Assembly: GCA_028286915.1 (NCBI GenBank)
Contig: JAQBQQ010000014.1
Location: forward strand, 1 to 39,352
Reading direction: 5' to 3'
Origin: Candidatus Peribacteria bacterium
GTDB taxonomy: Bacteria > Patescibacteriota > Gracilibacteria > Peribacterales > Peribacteraceae
Length of the DNA stretch: 39,352 bases
The position numbers were made by a program, and so were the translations under genes. The notes below the pieces were generated by a model. It worked only from the letters and a program-made list of their open reading frames with translations. It did not search any database and was not told where the DNA came from. This document shows, piece by piece, positions 24,699-31,888 of the stretch. Every line of letters begins with the position of its first letter. The stretch's first letter is position 1.

Positions 24699-24726
24699 AT
24701 TCTAGATATGCCTAAACGATGCGCAA
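24699..24726 (-). promoter_or_regulatory. Promoter of the histone gene
   Basis: -35 TTGCGC (24721-24726), a 16-bp spacer and -10 TAGAAT (24699-24704) give a leader of about 27 nt. The stretch from 24727 to about 25030 shows no gene or RNA that I recognise. Confidence 0.55.
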
Positions 24727-25031
24727 GGGGAAAATGATCATGTCAGCTAAGCTAGACATTCCGGTGTCGTAGGATGCTTTTTCCTCAGGTATAAGCACAA
24801 AAAACCTGTTTTTAAGCGCGAATTTTGATAATAGCGAGTCGATAATTCAATTTGAACGTCAACTCCGCTTCTTGCAGAAAGATGGTCAAAATGAGGATTT
24901 TCCTTAAAAAGTCCCGGCTTCATCTACAGATAATATTGCGACATTCGGCCTGTTTTTCATTGAATTATCTATCATCCCGGCACTTTAGCGGCTAGGAATG
25001 AAAAGTCAGCAGTCGTCATATATAGAAAAAC

Positions 25032-25072
25032 TGGCCTGCCGGCCGTAGTCAGCCGCGGCTGACGAAGGCTGG
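25032..25072. repeat. Dispersed GC-rich element (GCCGGCCGTAG type)
   Basis: CTGCCGGCCGTAGTCAGCC followed by GACGAAGGCTGG abuts and overlaps the tRNA-Ser 3' end. A related unit (TTGCCGGCCATAGCC then CAACGGCTGG) lies at 27928-27961. Confidence 0.5.
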
Positions 25073-25159
25073 CGGAGAGAGAGGGATTTGAACCCTCGAT
25101 ACCCTTACGGGTATACACGATTTCGAGTCGTGCGCTTTCGACCACTCAGCCATCTCTCC
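25070..25159 (-). tRNA. tRNA-Ser (anticodon CGA), CCA encoded
   Basis: The acceptor stem is GGAGAGA/TCTCTCC (25153-25159 with 25074-25080), followed by G73 and an encoded CCA (25070-25072). The anticodon arm is CACGA-CTCGAAA-TCGTG, so the anticodon is CGA and reads UCG. A long variable arm (TACCCGTAAGGGTA) marks a class II tRNA. The T arm GAGGGTTCAAATCCCTC is regular. Confidence 0.97.
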
Positions 25160-25243
25160 AGAGACGAGCACGAGAATGCCCTTAGATACACCGTGTGACA
25201 AGTGACGTTTGTGTTTCATGGAAAGCCGGCGGAAAATACGGAC

Positions 25244-25507
25244 ATGAAAAATCTTTCACTCAAAGAGCTTCAAACTATTCCCGGTATCGGCAAAAGCATT
25301 GCCGAAGATTTATGGAATATAGGTATTCAGTCTGTTGCTGATTTACAAAACAAGAACCCGGAGGATCTATATAATCGCTCCTGCGCGTTTCAAGGAGCAA
25401 CAATTGATCGATGCCTGCTATACACCTACCGCTGCGCCGTCTACTTTGCATCCACAAAAAACCACGACCCGGAAAAATTGAAGTGGTGGAAATGGAAAGA
25501 CAGCTAG
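25244..25507 (+). CDS. Helix-hairpin-helix protein of the Cdd1/'pathogenicity locus' family
   Basis: The 87-residue protein from ATG 25244 has LSLKELQTIPGIGKSIAEDLWNIGIQSVADLQNKNPEDLY, a tandem HhH DNA-binding motif. CAFQGATIDRCLLYTYRCAVYFA with conserved Cys residues follows, typical of PF11731-like Cdd1 proteins. These are likely small nucleic-acid-binding proteins of unknown role despite the family name. A GTG at 25202 is open in frame, but its extra 14 residues are not conserved-looking. It lies just downstream of the oppositely oriented tRNA-Ser. Confidence 0.83.
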   Translation: MKNLSLKELQTIPGIGKSIAEDLWNIGIQSVADLQNKNPEDLYNRSCAFQGATIDRCLLYTYRCAVYFASTKNHDPEKLKWWKWKDS

Positions 25508-25663
25508 GTTTATTGGTTTATTAGTGGACTGGTTGATTGAACAGATAATTCGTTAGTTCGTTTGTTGGTTGGTTCGTTTTTCGTTCAGCTGCATAACCAT
25601 AAACAAACAAACGATAAACGAACCAACAAGTCGTTGTTCCAATCAACCAATAAACCAATCAAC
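25505..25663. repeat. Nested inverted word repeat between Cdd1 and PolX genes
   Basis: The outer arms are built of GGTTTATTGGTTTATTAG/GGTTGATTGAAC words (25507-25541) and CCAATCAACCAATAAACCAA words (25638-25657). The inner arms are GTTTGTTGGTTGGTTCG words and AAACAAACGATAAACGAACC words. The whole spacer between two convergent genes can fold as one long hairpin and may terminate both. Confidence 0.7.
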
Positions 25664-26618
25664 TCACAGGCAACACCCCTGTCCGCTTCGTCGGATCAAC
25701 CCATGGTAATCCCAAGGCTGTATAAATCTCCTCTTCGCTTTTCTGGGCAATCACCTTCTCACCTTCCGACAGACAGTATTCATTCAGTTTCCAGCCGCGT
25801 TCAATCGCCTTTTTCCGCAGGCTGATGTTGTGCTCCTTGTCACCGGTAAAGTAGAGAAGTGCGCTTCCCCACTCCTCCTCTTTGACGAACCGGATATCCA
25901 CCCGCAATAAGTTCTGCAAGTTAAACGACAGTTTGGTTCCGCCTTTGGCAACCACCTCTTTTACCAGCGGAAGATGCGCCACCAGATCGATCACCTTCTC
26001 CGGGTCCTTTGTTACAACCAAAATATCCACGTCGCCGACTGTCGGCTTCTGTCGTCTGTACGAACCCGCTGCTTCCGCTTTTTCCACGCCGGGCACCGCG
26101 CGCACGGCTTTTAATATTTCTTCTACATCAGAAACGATTTCTTCACGCGGATATCTTTTTGAGCGCTCCGTCACCTTGCGCGCATTCTCCAGAATTTTCT
26201 GTTCCAGGTGCTCTGACATGCGCGATAGATTCCGTAATTTCCCTTCTTCGGCGGCTTTAATCAAATCCGCCACTGTTTTAATACCAAGCTCTTTCTGGAA
26301 TTCCCGCACGCGCTTGGGGCCCATATCATCTATATCCAGGAGTTCCGCGGAAATATCCCCGAATTCCGCTCGCAGTTTTTCCAGGTTTTTAATGGTGCCC
26401 GTCTGCAGATACTCCACAATTTTTGCCGCCGTCGCTTCGCCGATACCGGAAATTTTCTGCAGCTCCTTTTCATCGCCCAGCTCGGCTACATCTTTGTCCA
26501 GATCATCCAGCACCTGTGCCGCACGTCGGTAGGCATTCGGCTTAAAGGCAACACCCTGCTCGTCCAGCAACGCGGCAATCTGCCGGAACAGCGATGCAAT
26601 GCGTTTGTTGTTTTCCAT
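25659..26618 (-). CDS. Family X DNA polymerase (Pol beta-like) lacking a PHP domain
   Basis: This gap-filling repair polymerase has 319 residues. The N-terminal 8-kDa-like domain has an HhH at 55-70 (ISGIGEATAAKIVEYL) and a second HhH at about 95-113. The catalytic site is GSYRRQKPTVGDVDIL, with Asp196 and Asp198, plus Asp241 in LLRVDIRFV; all three metal-binding aspartates are present. The thumb motif FTGDKEHNISLRKKAIERG is intact. Bacterial PolX is usually about 570 residues with a C-terminal PHP nuclease, which is absent here. TATACT at 26626-26631 is 7 nt before the ATG. It may act in base-excision repair together with MutM. Confidence 0.93.
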   Translation of the reverse strand: MENNKRIASLFRQIAALLDEQGVAFKPNAYRRAAQVLDDLDKDVAELGDEKELQKISGIGEATAAKIVEYLQTGTIKNLEKLRAEFGDISAELLDIDDMGPKRVREFQKELGIKTVADLIKAAEEGKLRNLSRMSEHLEQKILENARKVTERSKRYPREEIVSDVEEILKAVRAVPGVEKAEAAGSYRRQKPTVGDVDILVVTKDPEKVIDLVAHLPLVKEVVAKGGTKLSFNLQNLLRVDIRFVKEEEWGSALLYFTGDKEHNISLRKKAIERGWKLNEYCLSEGEKVIAQKSEEEIYTALGLPWVDPTKRTGVLPVS

Positions 26619-26640
26619 AAGGCTGAGTATAGAACGTTTT

Positions 26641-26687
26641 ATAAAAAACTAAAATGCCGCCATCCCTGTTTCCAGGGATGGCGGCAT
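26641..26687 (-). terminator. Intrinsic terminator of the 67-residue ORFan
   Basis: A 15-bp perfect stem (26654-26668 with 26673-26687, containing GCCGCCATCCCTG) with a 4-nt loop is followed on the minus strand by TTTTAGTTTTTT. Confidence 0.9.
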
Positions 26688-26696
26688 ACTGTATTC

Positions 26697-26900
26697 CTAA
26701 GACAGGCTAACCCATACGCACCTCTCTTTACCGGAACAAGAATGTGATCCCGAAGGATCACGCCACAAGGGTTGAATACCATTGAGGAGGCCGACCGGCC
26801 GTCGCCCTCGAAAACGGCACACTCCGCAATGTACGGGCATGGTACTGACTTTTCTGTATAGGTCAAACAGGCTATAGATTTTTGTATCATAAGTATTCAT
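26697..26900 (-). CDS. Small ORFan, 67 residues, Cys/Arg-rich
   Basis: No family is recognised. It starts MNTYDTKIYSLFDLYRKVST and contains HCGVCRFRGRRP and CSGKERCVW, that is four Cys and a His that could bind a metal. A perfect -10 TATAAT (26941-26946) gives a leader of about 35 nt, and a strong terminator follows the stop. An alternative frame (26639-26890) would run through the terminator and is less likely. It is the last of three consecutive small genes on this strand. Confidence 0.55.
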   Translation of the reverse strand: MNTYDTKIYSLFDLYRKVSTMPVHCGVCRFRGRRPVGLLNGIQPLWRDPSGSHSCSGKERCVWVSLS

Positions 26901-26969
26901 CCAATCTTTGAAAAAGATGAATAATCATGCCCTAAAGAACATTATATACAGAACTCCACTCTTAAAGCT

Positions 26970-27000
26970 GCCGGCCATCCACAAAAGTGGATGGCACGGC
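26970..27000 (-). terminator. Hairpin after the 48-residue ORFan
   Basis: GCCATCCAC/GTGGATGGC (26974-26982 with 26987-26995) around a 4-nt loop, extendable with one bulge. There is no T run, so this may be a terminator or an RNA-stabilising stem. Confidence 0.5.
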
Positions 27001-27013
27001 CTAGAGAAAAGGA

Positions 27014-27160
27014 TCAGTCCTGACCTTTCACCAGATGCGCAAGATCATGTGGCCGGAGAAGCTGCTTCAAAGTAGGAGGCTTGGAGCTCCGTTTCTTTTG
27101 GGATGCTTTCCTCTCTCTGGCCACTTCCTGCTGCAAGACTGATCGAAATTTTTTGGCCAT
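27014..27160 (-). CDS. Small basic ORFan, 48 residues
   Basis: The start is set by an SD (AAAGGA) 7-8 nt before ATG 27160. Longer in-frame starts have none. The product, beginning MAKKFRSVLQQEVARERK and continuing with KKRSSKPPTLKQLLRPHDL, is strongly basic and likely binds nucleic acid, though no known family is seen. The SD lies in an ATCCT-GAAA-AGGAT hairpin. A dyad CTCACAC-C-GTGTGAG (27194-27208) lies in the leader downstream of a -10-like TATAGA and could be an operator. Confidence 0.55.
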   Translation of the reverse strand: MAKKFRSVLQQEVARERKASQKKRSSKPPTLKQLLRPHDLAHLVKGQD

Positions 27161-27193
27161 GATGAAATCCTTTTCAGGATATCCGCCCTTTGC

Positions 27194-27208
27194 CTCACAC
27201 CGTGTGAG
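27194..27208. promoter_or_regulatory. Operator-like dyad upstream of the 48-residue ORFan
   Basis: Seven-nt arms CTCACAC and GTGTGAG flank one base, between the likely -10 box and the SD of the gene at 27160. Confidence 0.35.
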
Positions 27209-27289
27209 TACAACAAAGAACAGAGTTCTATATACGGCTTTTCGCTGATAACAAAGAGCTGCGAGAAAGAATATGATCTGCATTCTGAC

Positions 27290-27329
27290 AATAAAGAGAG
27301 CCCGCCTCCCGGTAAATCCGGGGGGCGGG
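27290..27329 (-). terminator. Intrinsic terminator of the 93-residue ORFan
   Basis: A 12-nt GC-rich stem (27301-27312 with 27318-27329, one mismatch on the minus strand), a 5-nt loop, then CTCTCTTTATTG. Confidence 0.75.
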
Positions 27330-27337
27330 ACAAGGCG

Positions 27338-27619
27338 TCAGGCCCTGCGGGCGGCACGAGACGGGCGAATCGAGTAAGCCTTGGGCAAGCGACGGCGAGT
27401 AGCGGCGAACGGCTTTGAGTCCGTTTTTGGCTCCGGCTGCTGCTCGCTGACCAGCGGCTCGTAAATGCGCGGCTTCCTGCAATTCGTGACAATGACCGCC
27501 TGGATCTCGGGAGGAAGCACCGCGAGCTTCGCAGTGTCGACGTCCTTCAGACCTTTGGGGGTCAAATTTGCCTCGGTCCAGCCCAAATGCATGAGGGCGA
27601 AAGCGGGAACGCGATCCAT
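27338..27619 (-). CDS. Small ORFan, 93 residues
   Basis: No family is recognised. The N-terminal half is globular-looking (MDRVPAFALMHLGWTEANLT, then AKLAVLPPEIQAVIVTNC). The C-terminus is basic and disordered (ATRRRLPKAYSIRPSRAARRA). An SD GAGG is 5 nt before the ATG. A promoter with TATGAT (27699-27704) and a terminator bound the unit. Codon use leans to C-ending codons (CTC, GTC, CCC), as in the large surface protein. An 18-bp palindrome lies upstream at 27730. Confidence 0.6.
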   Translation of the reverse strand: MDRVPAFALMHLGWTEANLTPKGLKDVDTAKLAVLPPEIQAVIVTNCRKPRIYEPLVSEQQPEPKTDSKPFAATRRRLPKAYSIRPSRAARRA

Positions 27620-27698
27620 GATTACCTCGTTGCTGACACCATGAGCCTTCTACTGACGCCCCTCCAGGGGAATCAGTACTTTGCAGTAAAGAAGGCAG

Positions 27699-27747
27699 AT
27701 CATATTCCGAAAATTTCAAAGACCAAACCGTACCGATACATCGGTAC
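27699..27747 (-). promoter_or_regulatory. Promoter and upstream palindrome of the 93-residue ORFan
   Basis: -10 TATGAT (27699-27704) and a weak -35 TTGGTC (27721-27726), spaced 16 bp, with a dyad GTACCGAT-AC-ATCGGTAC (27730-27747) directly upstream, placed like an activator or repressor site. The rest of 27748-27880 shows no gene I can support. Confidence 0.45.
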
Positions 27748-27865
27748 AAAAAGGAATGTGCTTATGGTAGAGACATGTCAAGAATTCACGAGAAAATTAC
27801 CTCCGAAACACTCCATTTTTGCTTACAAATAGGAAAAAATCGCCTATGTATCATTTTCTGTTCCA

Positions 27866-27901
27866 CGTAAAAACATCATAAGGCCGGACACTGTCCGGCC
27901 T
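27866..27901 (-). terminator. Probable terminator of the S-adenosylhomocysteinase gene
   Basis: AGGCCGGACA and its complement (27881-27890 with 27892-27901) form a 10-bp palindrome, followed on the minus strand by TATGATGTTTTTACG. It lies 88 nt beyond the stop. Confidence 0.6.
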
Positions 27902-27988
27902 GTACCAAAACTCAAGACTCAAAATTCACTTGCCGGCCATAGCCTTAGAGGCAACGGCTGGAGACTCACAGCTCACAGCTCATAACTC

Positions 27989-29242
27989 TTACGTTCCCTC
28001 CTCCCAGCTGGAAATATATTTCGCCTGTTCATCGGTTAAAGCATCAATAGACAGACCCATGGCTTTCAGCTGCAAATCGGCAATATACTGGTCAATATCC
28101 GGCGGCATGGTAAGTACGCCTGCCGGAAGTTTGCCTTTATTTTTTACCAGATACTCACAGGCCAACGCCTGGCCGCAGAATGACAGACTCATCACCTCGC
28201 TTGGGTGGCCTTCGGCGGATGCCAGGTTTACCAGACGTCCTTCGCCGGCCACGTAGACAATGCGACCATTGGATAACTTGTATTCATCCAGATAATGACG
28301 GACACGGCGCTTGCCTGTTGCCCTGGCCTCCAGAGTTTTCAAATCAATCTCGGCATCAAAGTGACCGGAGTTCGCCAGCACGGCACCGTCTTTCATGCTT
28401 TCCATATGTGCGTACGAAACGACGTTCAGGTTTCCCGTGACGGTAATAAACAAATCGCCCTGCCTGGCAGCTTCCGCCATTGGCATAACACGGTGGCCGT
28501 CCATAGCAGCCTGAAGAGCGCGGAACGGATCAACTTCGGTGACAATCACCTGGGCACCCATTCCCTGTGCGCGCATGGCAACCCCTTTGCCGCAACTTCC
28601 GTAGCCCAGAACCACCACAATTTTACCGGCAATCAGCATGTTGGTGGAACGCAAAATGCCGTCGAATGTACTTTGGCCGGTTCCATAGTAGTTATCCATC
28701 ATGTGTTTGGTCTTGTTGTCGTTCACAGCCACCATGGGAATTTTTAAGGCGCCATCCGCTTCCATGGCTTTCAGGCGCTGCACACCGGTTGTGGTTTCCT
28801 CACAGCCGCCAATGAGTGTGCTCAAAAGCTCCGGGTGATTCTTATGCATCATGCTGATAAGGTCGCAGCCGTCATCAATGGTAATGTCCGGTTTTTTTCC
28901 CACAACAGCCTGCAAAAACTTATAGTAATCTTCGGTACTCTCGCCTTTGTACGCCCATACTTCCACGTTCGCCTCCTCGGCAAGAGCCGCCGCAATGTCA
29001 TCCTGCGTGCTCAGCGGGTTACACCCGGTAATAGCTACCTTTGCGCCGCCGGCAGTCAGCGTGCGGACAAGAATCCCTGTCTCTTTGGTAACGTGCAGCG
29101 CCATACCGATTGTTAAACCGGCAAACGGCTTTTCTTTCGCAAAGCGATCACGCACAACAAGCAGCGCGCCCATGTGCTTCTCGGCAATTTCCAGATTCAT
29201 ACGGCCCTGTGCGGCAAGTGACGGGTCTTTAACGTGGGACAT
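27989..29242 (-). CDS. ahcY: Adenosylhomocysteinase
   Basis: This NAD-dependent enzyme hydrolyses S-adenosylhomocysteine to homocysteine and adenosine, relieving product inhibition of methyltransferases such as TrmD. The conserved start is SHVKDPSLAAQGRMNLEIAEKHM. LTGCNPLSTQDD-type substrate residues (here ITGCNPLSTQDD), VNDNKTKHMMDNYYGTGQS and the NAD site VVVLGYGSCGKGVAMRAQGMGA are all present. The C-terminal LDEYKLSNGRIVYVAGEGRLVNLASAEGHPSEVM is intact. With the start at 29242 the length is 417 residues. A longer frame to 29428 runs through repeats and is not conserved. The PfkB-type kinase upstream on the same strand may remove the adenosine. Confidence 0.97.
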   Translation of the reverse strand: MSHVKDPSLAAQGRMNLEIAEKHMGALLVVRDRFAKEKPFAGLTIGMALHVTKETGILVRTLTAGGAKVAITGCNPLSTQDDIAAALAEEANVEVWAYKGESTEDYYKFLQAVVGKKPDITIDDGCDLISMMHKNHPELLSTLIGGCEETTTGVQRLKAMEADGALKIPMVAVNDNKTKHMMDNYYGTGQSTFDGILRSTNMLIAGKIVVVLGYGSCGKGVAMRAQGMGAQVIVTEVDPFRALQAAMDGHRVMPMAEAARQGDLFITVTGNLNVVSYAHMESMKDGAVLANSGHFDAEIDLKTLEARATGKRRVRHYLDEYKLSNGRIVYVAGEGRLVNLASAEGHPSEVMSLSFCGQALACEYLVKNKGKLPAGVLTMPPDIDQYIADLQLKAMGLSIDALTDEQAKYISSWEEGT

Positions 29243-29325
29243 GATTCTTAGAGGGAATAGAAGACGAAGAGAAATCAGAGGATAATTGAAAATGAAAAAT
29301 TTCCCAGCTAAAAATTTACAGCCAC

Positions 29326-29436
29326 CTGTCAGGTTGAGCCTGTCGAAACCTAGTCCGAGAGGACAATAAAGAATTCGATTTTTTTCCGAGTGGAGGTTTA
29401 GACAAAGACCACATTTCGACAAGCTCAATGTGACAG
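29326..29436. repeat. Inverted pair of TTTCGACA(A/G)GCTCAA repeats
   Basis: CTGTCAGGTTGAGCCTGTCG (29326-29345, plus AAA) and the inverted TTTCGACAAGCTCAATGTGA (29414-29433, plus CAG) match at 20 of 23 positions. A third partial copy (TTTCGATAGGCTCAAAC) occurs at 38264-38280. This is a type of dispersed intergenic repeat seen in many genomes. Confidence 0.7.
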
Positions 29437-29443
29437 TATGAAC

Positions 29444-30388
29444 CTACCATGAAAATCTCTCCCCATACGCCTTCACTGCCCTCTCCTGAAGCACATCCAT
29501 ATCCAGCGAAGCCAACTGCGTCCCCTCCTGTTCCACGACTAACGAAGCAATGGCCGCACCAAGTTGTCCGGATTCTTTCAAATTCCAGCCAAGCGACAAG
29601 CCTGTCAGAAAACCGGCGCGCAGTGCGTCACCGGCGCCGGTGGGGTTTACAAACCGGTCTGCTTTGCAGGCGGGAATATAGATGGCGTCTTCGCGTGTAT
29701 GAATAACCAGACCTTCTTCTCCTTTCGTAATAATGAGCATAGGCGTGAGCTCCAGTGCCTGCACAACCGACACAGACAGCCGGTCCGAAAGCAGACTCCA
29801 TTCATAATCATTCACAATAAGTCCGTCACTTATAGACACCACGCGCCGCAGTTCATCCGTGCCAAAGCCAATAGTCCACTGGCCCGGATCAAACAGAAAC
29901 GGTAAGCCGGTTTCATGGCACCACAGGGCAGCCTTGAGCATGAGCTGGCTGTTACGCGGACTTACAATGGCATACGAACATACATCACGCACGGCCGAAA
30001 GATCCGGCCAGCTGCCGGCTCCATCGGCACCCGGGTGATACAGCGTAATCTGCTGCTCACGCGTGTCGGTTGTCATAATGGCCGTGGCAGTCATGTCATG
30101 CGACACAACATCAATCAGATCCGTTTTCATGCCGTGCTTCTGCAGAAATTGCAGATACGCTTCACCGTCACTGCCGACCGTGGACACAATCAGCGGGTCC
30201 TGAGCAAGCAGCTTCAAGTTCCAGGCAATGTTGGCGGCTGTCCCGCCATAATGCCGCTCAAAGTGCGATGTCACAAACGCCAGCGACAATGCATCCGGCT
30301 TCCCCTGCGCGACCGCATCAGCAAAAGAACCGTCATACGACAACAGAAGATCGTAAGCCATGGAGCCAGTGACAAGGATATTCTTCAT
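29444..30388 (-). CDS. PfkB-family carbohydrate/nucleoside kinase, possibly adenosine kinase
   Basis: This is a ribokinase-fold ATP-dependent kinase of 314 residues. The N-terminal ILVTGSMAYDLLL and YGGTAANIAWNLKLL (substrate loop) match the family, as does the signature NPTGAGDALRAGF, with Asp254 as catalytic base and GAGD as anion hole. The position directly upstream of ahcY on the same strand suggests adenosine as substrate, by context only; sugar kinases share the same motifs. TAGGCT (30395-30400) lies 6 nt before the ATG, consistent with a leaderless message. Confidence 0.9.
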   Translation of the reverse strand: MKNILVTGSMAYDLLLSYDGSFADAVAQGKPDALSLAFVTSHFERHYGGTAANIAWNLKLLAQDPLIVSTVGSDGEAYLQFLQKHGMKTDLIDVVSHDMTATAIMTTDTREQQITLYHPGADGAGSWPDLSAVRDVCSYAIVSPRNSQLMLKAALWCHETGLPFLFDPGQWTIGFGTDELRRVVSISDGLIVNDYEWSLLSDRLSVSVVQALELTPMLIITKGEEGLVIHTREDAIYIPACKADRFVNPTGAGDALRAGFLTGLSLGWNLKESGQLGAAIASLVVEQEGTQLASLDMDVLQERAVKAYGERFSW

Positions 30389-30427
30389 GGACGCAGCCTA
30401 ACAGAGATTATTGTAATCCTGGAAATG

Positions 30428-30502
30428 AATTTTGAGTCTTGAGTTTTGATTTTTGAATAATTTTATTTCAAGACTCAAGATTCAAAACTCAAGACTCACA
30501 GT
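30428..30502. repeat. GAGTCTTGAGTTTTGA / TCAAGACTCAAGATTC inverted repeat
   Basis: The left arm (about 30431-30455) and the right arm (about 30470-30500) are complementary word tracts that can form a long imperfect hairpin between two divergent genes. Confidence 0.65.
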
Positions 30503-30508
30503 TAAAAG

Positions 30509-30537
30509 CTGACATACGCCCAGCACCCCGCTACACT
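30509..30537 (+). promoter_or_regulatory. Promoter of the UDP-glucose dehydrogenase gene
   Basis: -35 CTGACA (30509-30514), a 17-bp spacer and -10 TACACT (30532-30537) end 6 nt before the ATG at 30544: a leaderless arrangement. Confidence 0.65.
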
Positions 30538-30543
30538 CCCTCC

Positions 30544-31854
30544 ATGAACCTCGCCGTTATTGGTACCGGCTACGTTGGCCTTGTGTCTGCCGCATGTTTT
30601 GCGGAGCTGGGGCACACTGTGTACGGCGTGGATATTGATCAGGCAAAAATCGACAAATTAAAGCGCGGCGAAAGCCCGATTTACGAACCGGGTCTGGAGG
30701 AAATAATCAAGCGCGGGCTGGAAAACGGCCGCCTGTCTTTTACGACTGATAGTACGGAAGTACTTCCCAAGGTGCAGATTCTCTTCTGCGCCGTTGCTAC
30801 GCCGTCAGGAGAAGGCCACAAGGCAGATCTGCGCGCCGTCTTTAGTGTGGCCGAAACCGTTGCGAAGCATATTGATCACGACCTGGTGTTTGTGAATAAA
30901 TCCACCGTGCCGGTTGGAACAGGAAAACAGTGTGAGGAGAAAATCAAAGAGATACTGAAAAACAGGAACATGACAATCAAGATTCCAGTGGTCAGTAACC
31001 CCGAATTCCTGCGCGAAGGCATGGCGGTATCGGACACTCTTATGCCGGACAGAATTGTCATTGGCATTAACGGCAACACATGGGCACAGGAAATGATGGA
31101 AGAGCTGTACCGGCCCATTACCCGCGTCGGCAAACCGATTCTCTTTATGAGCCGCGAGAGCGCCGAAATTGTAAAGTACGCCAGCAATTCTTTCCTGGCC
31201 ACCAAGATAAGTTTCATCAATATGATGAGCGAACTAGCCGAAAAAACCGGTGCCGACATACGCGATGTGGCGCAGGGCATGGGCATGGACGACCGCATCG
31301 GACCGCGCTTCCTGCATGCCGGCATTGGCTATGGCGGCAGCTGCTTTCCCAAAGATGTGAAAGCGCTGCTGGCGACGGCCAAAGAATATGATTTGGATTT
31401 TTCTATTATTCAGGCAACGGATCAAGTCAATCATCGTCAGCGCCACAGGTTCTTCCAGAAGATTATCGACACTGTCCCGACCGGCTCAACAGTGGCTATT
31501 TGGGGACTGGCCTTCAAGCCAAAAACCGACGATATGCGCGATGCGCCAAGCCTGGATTTAATTCCTATGCTCCTGGAAAAAGGCTACACCGTGAAAGCAT
31601 ACGACCCGGCCGCTATGGAGAATGCCAAAAAAGTCCTGCCCGAACAGATCCAATTTGCCGGTTCGCCGCTGGAGGCTGCAAAAGAAGCTGACGTCTTAGT
31701 GATTCTGACGGAGTGGGATGAGTTCAGGGGCGTGAATTTAGCGGAAACACAAAAGCTGATGAAGGGCGACCTGCTGTTTGACGGCCGGAATATTTATGAT
31801 CCAAAGGAAGCACAAGAGGCTGGTTTTGTCTATATGGGCATCGGCATATCGTGA
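30544..31854 (+). CDS. UDP-glucose 6-dehydrogenase
   Basis: This enzyme oxidises UDP-glucose to UDP-glucuronate with two NAD+, feeding acidic polysaccharides. The Rossmann start is MNLAVIGTGYVGLVSAACFAELG. VNKSTVPVGTG, NPEFLREGMAV, and IGYGGSCFPKDVKAL with the catalytic Cys267 are all present, as is the C-terminal WGLAFKPKTDDMRDAPS. The 436 residues are standard. The next gene encodes a UDP-glucuronate 4-epimerase-like protein, so the two would make UDP-galacturonate in sequence. Confidence 0.96.
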   Translation: MNLAVIGTGYVGLVSAACFAELGHTVYGVDIDQAKIDKLKRGESPIYEPGLEEIIKRGLENGRLSFTTDSTEVLPKVQILFCAVATPSGEGHKADLRAVFSVAETVAKHIDHDLVFVNKSTVPVGTGKQCEEKIKEILKNRNMTIKIPVVSNPEFLREGMAVSDTLMPDRIVIGINGNTWAQEMMEELYRPITRVGKPILFMSRESAEIVKYASNSFLATKISFINMMSELAEKTGADIRDVAQGMGMDDRIGPRFLHAGIGYGGSCFPKDVKALLATAKEYDLDFSIIQATDQVNHRQRHRFFQKIIDTVPTGSTVAIWGLAFKPKTDDMRDAPSLDLIPMLLEKGYTVKAYDPAAMENAKKVLPEQIQFAGSPLEAAKEADVLVILTEWDEFRGVNLAETQKLMKGDLLFDGRNIYDPKEAQEAGFVYMGIGIS

Positions 31855-31882
31855 TTGAGCTTTAAGCTGGAAGCGGTAAGCT
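31855..31882 (+). promoter_or_regulatory. Promoter of the UDP-glucuronate epimerase gene
   Basis: -35 TTGAGC (31855-31860), a 16-bp spacer and -10 TAAGCT (31877-31882), 6 nt before the ATG at 31889. Confidence 0.45.
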
Positions 31883-31888
31883 GTCTGT

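Noticed and set aside
24727-25030. A structured RNA (SRP, tmRNA, 6S or RNase P) in the gap between histone and tRNA-Ser
   Set aside because: None of the conserved cores of these RNAs could be recognised in the gap on either strand.
26639-26890. Alternative 83-codon minus-strand frame
   Set aside because: It overlaps the 67-codon frame and reads through the terminator stem and T run, so the 67-codon frame ending before the terminator is preferred.
27587-27832. Plus-strand 81-codon frame
   Set aside because: It crosses the promoter, the palindrome and the start of the 93-residue gene on the other strand, with no start signal of its own.
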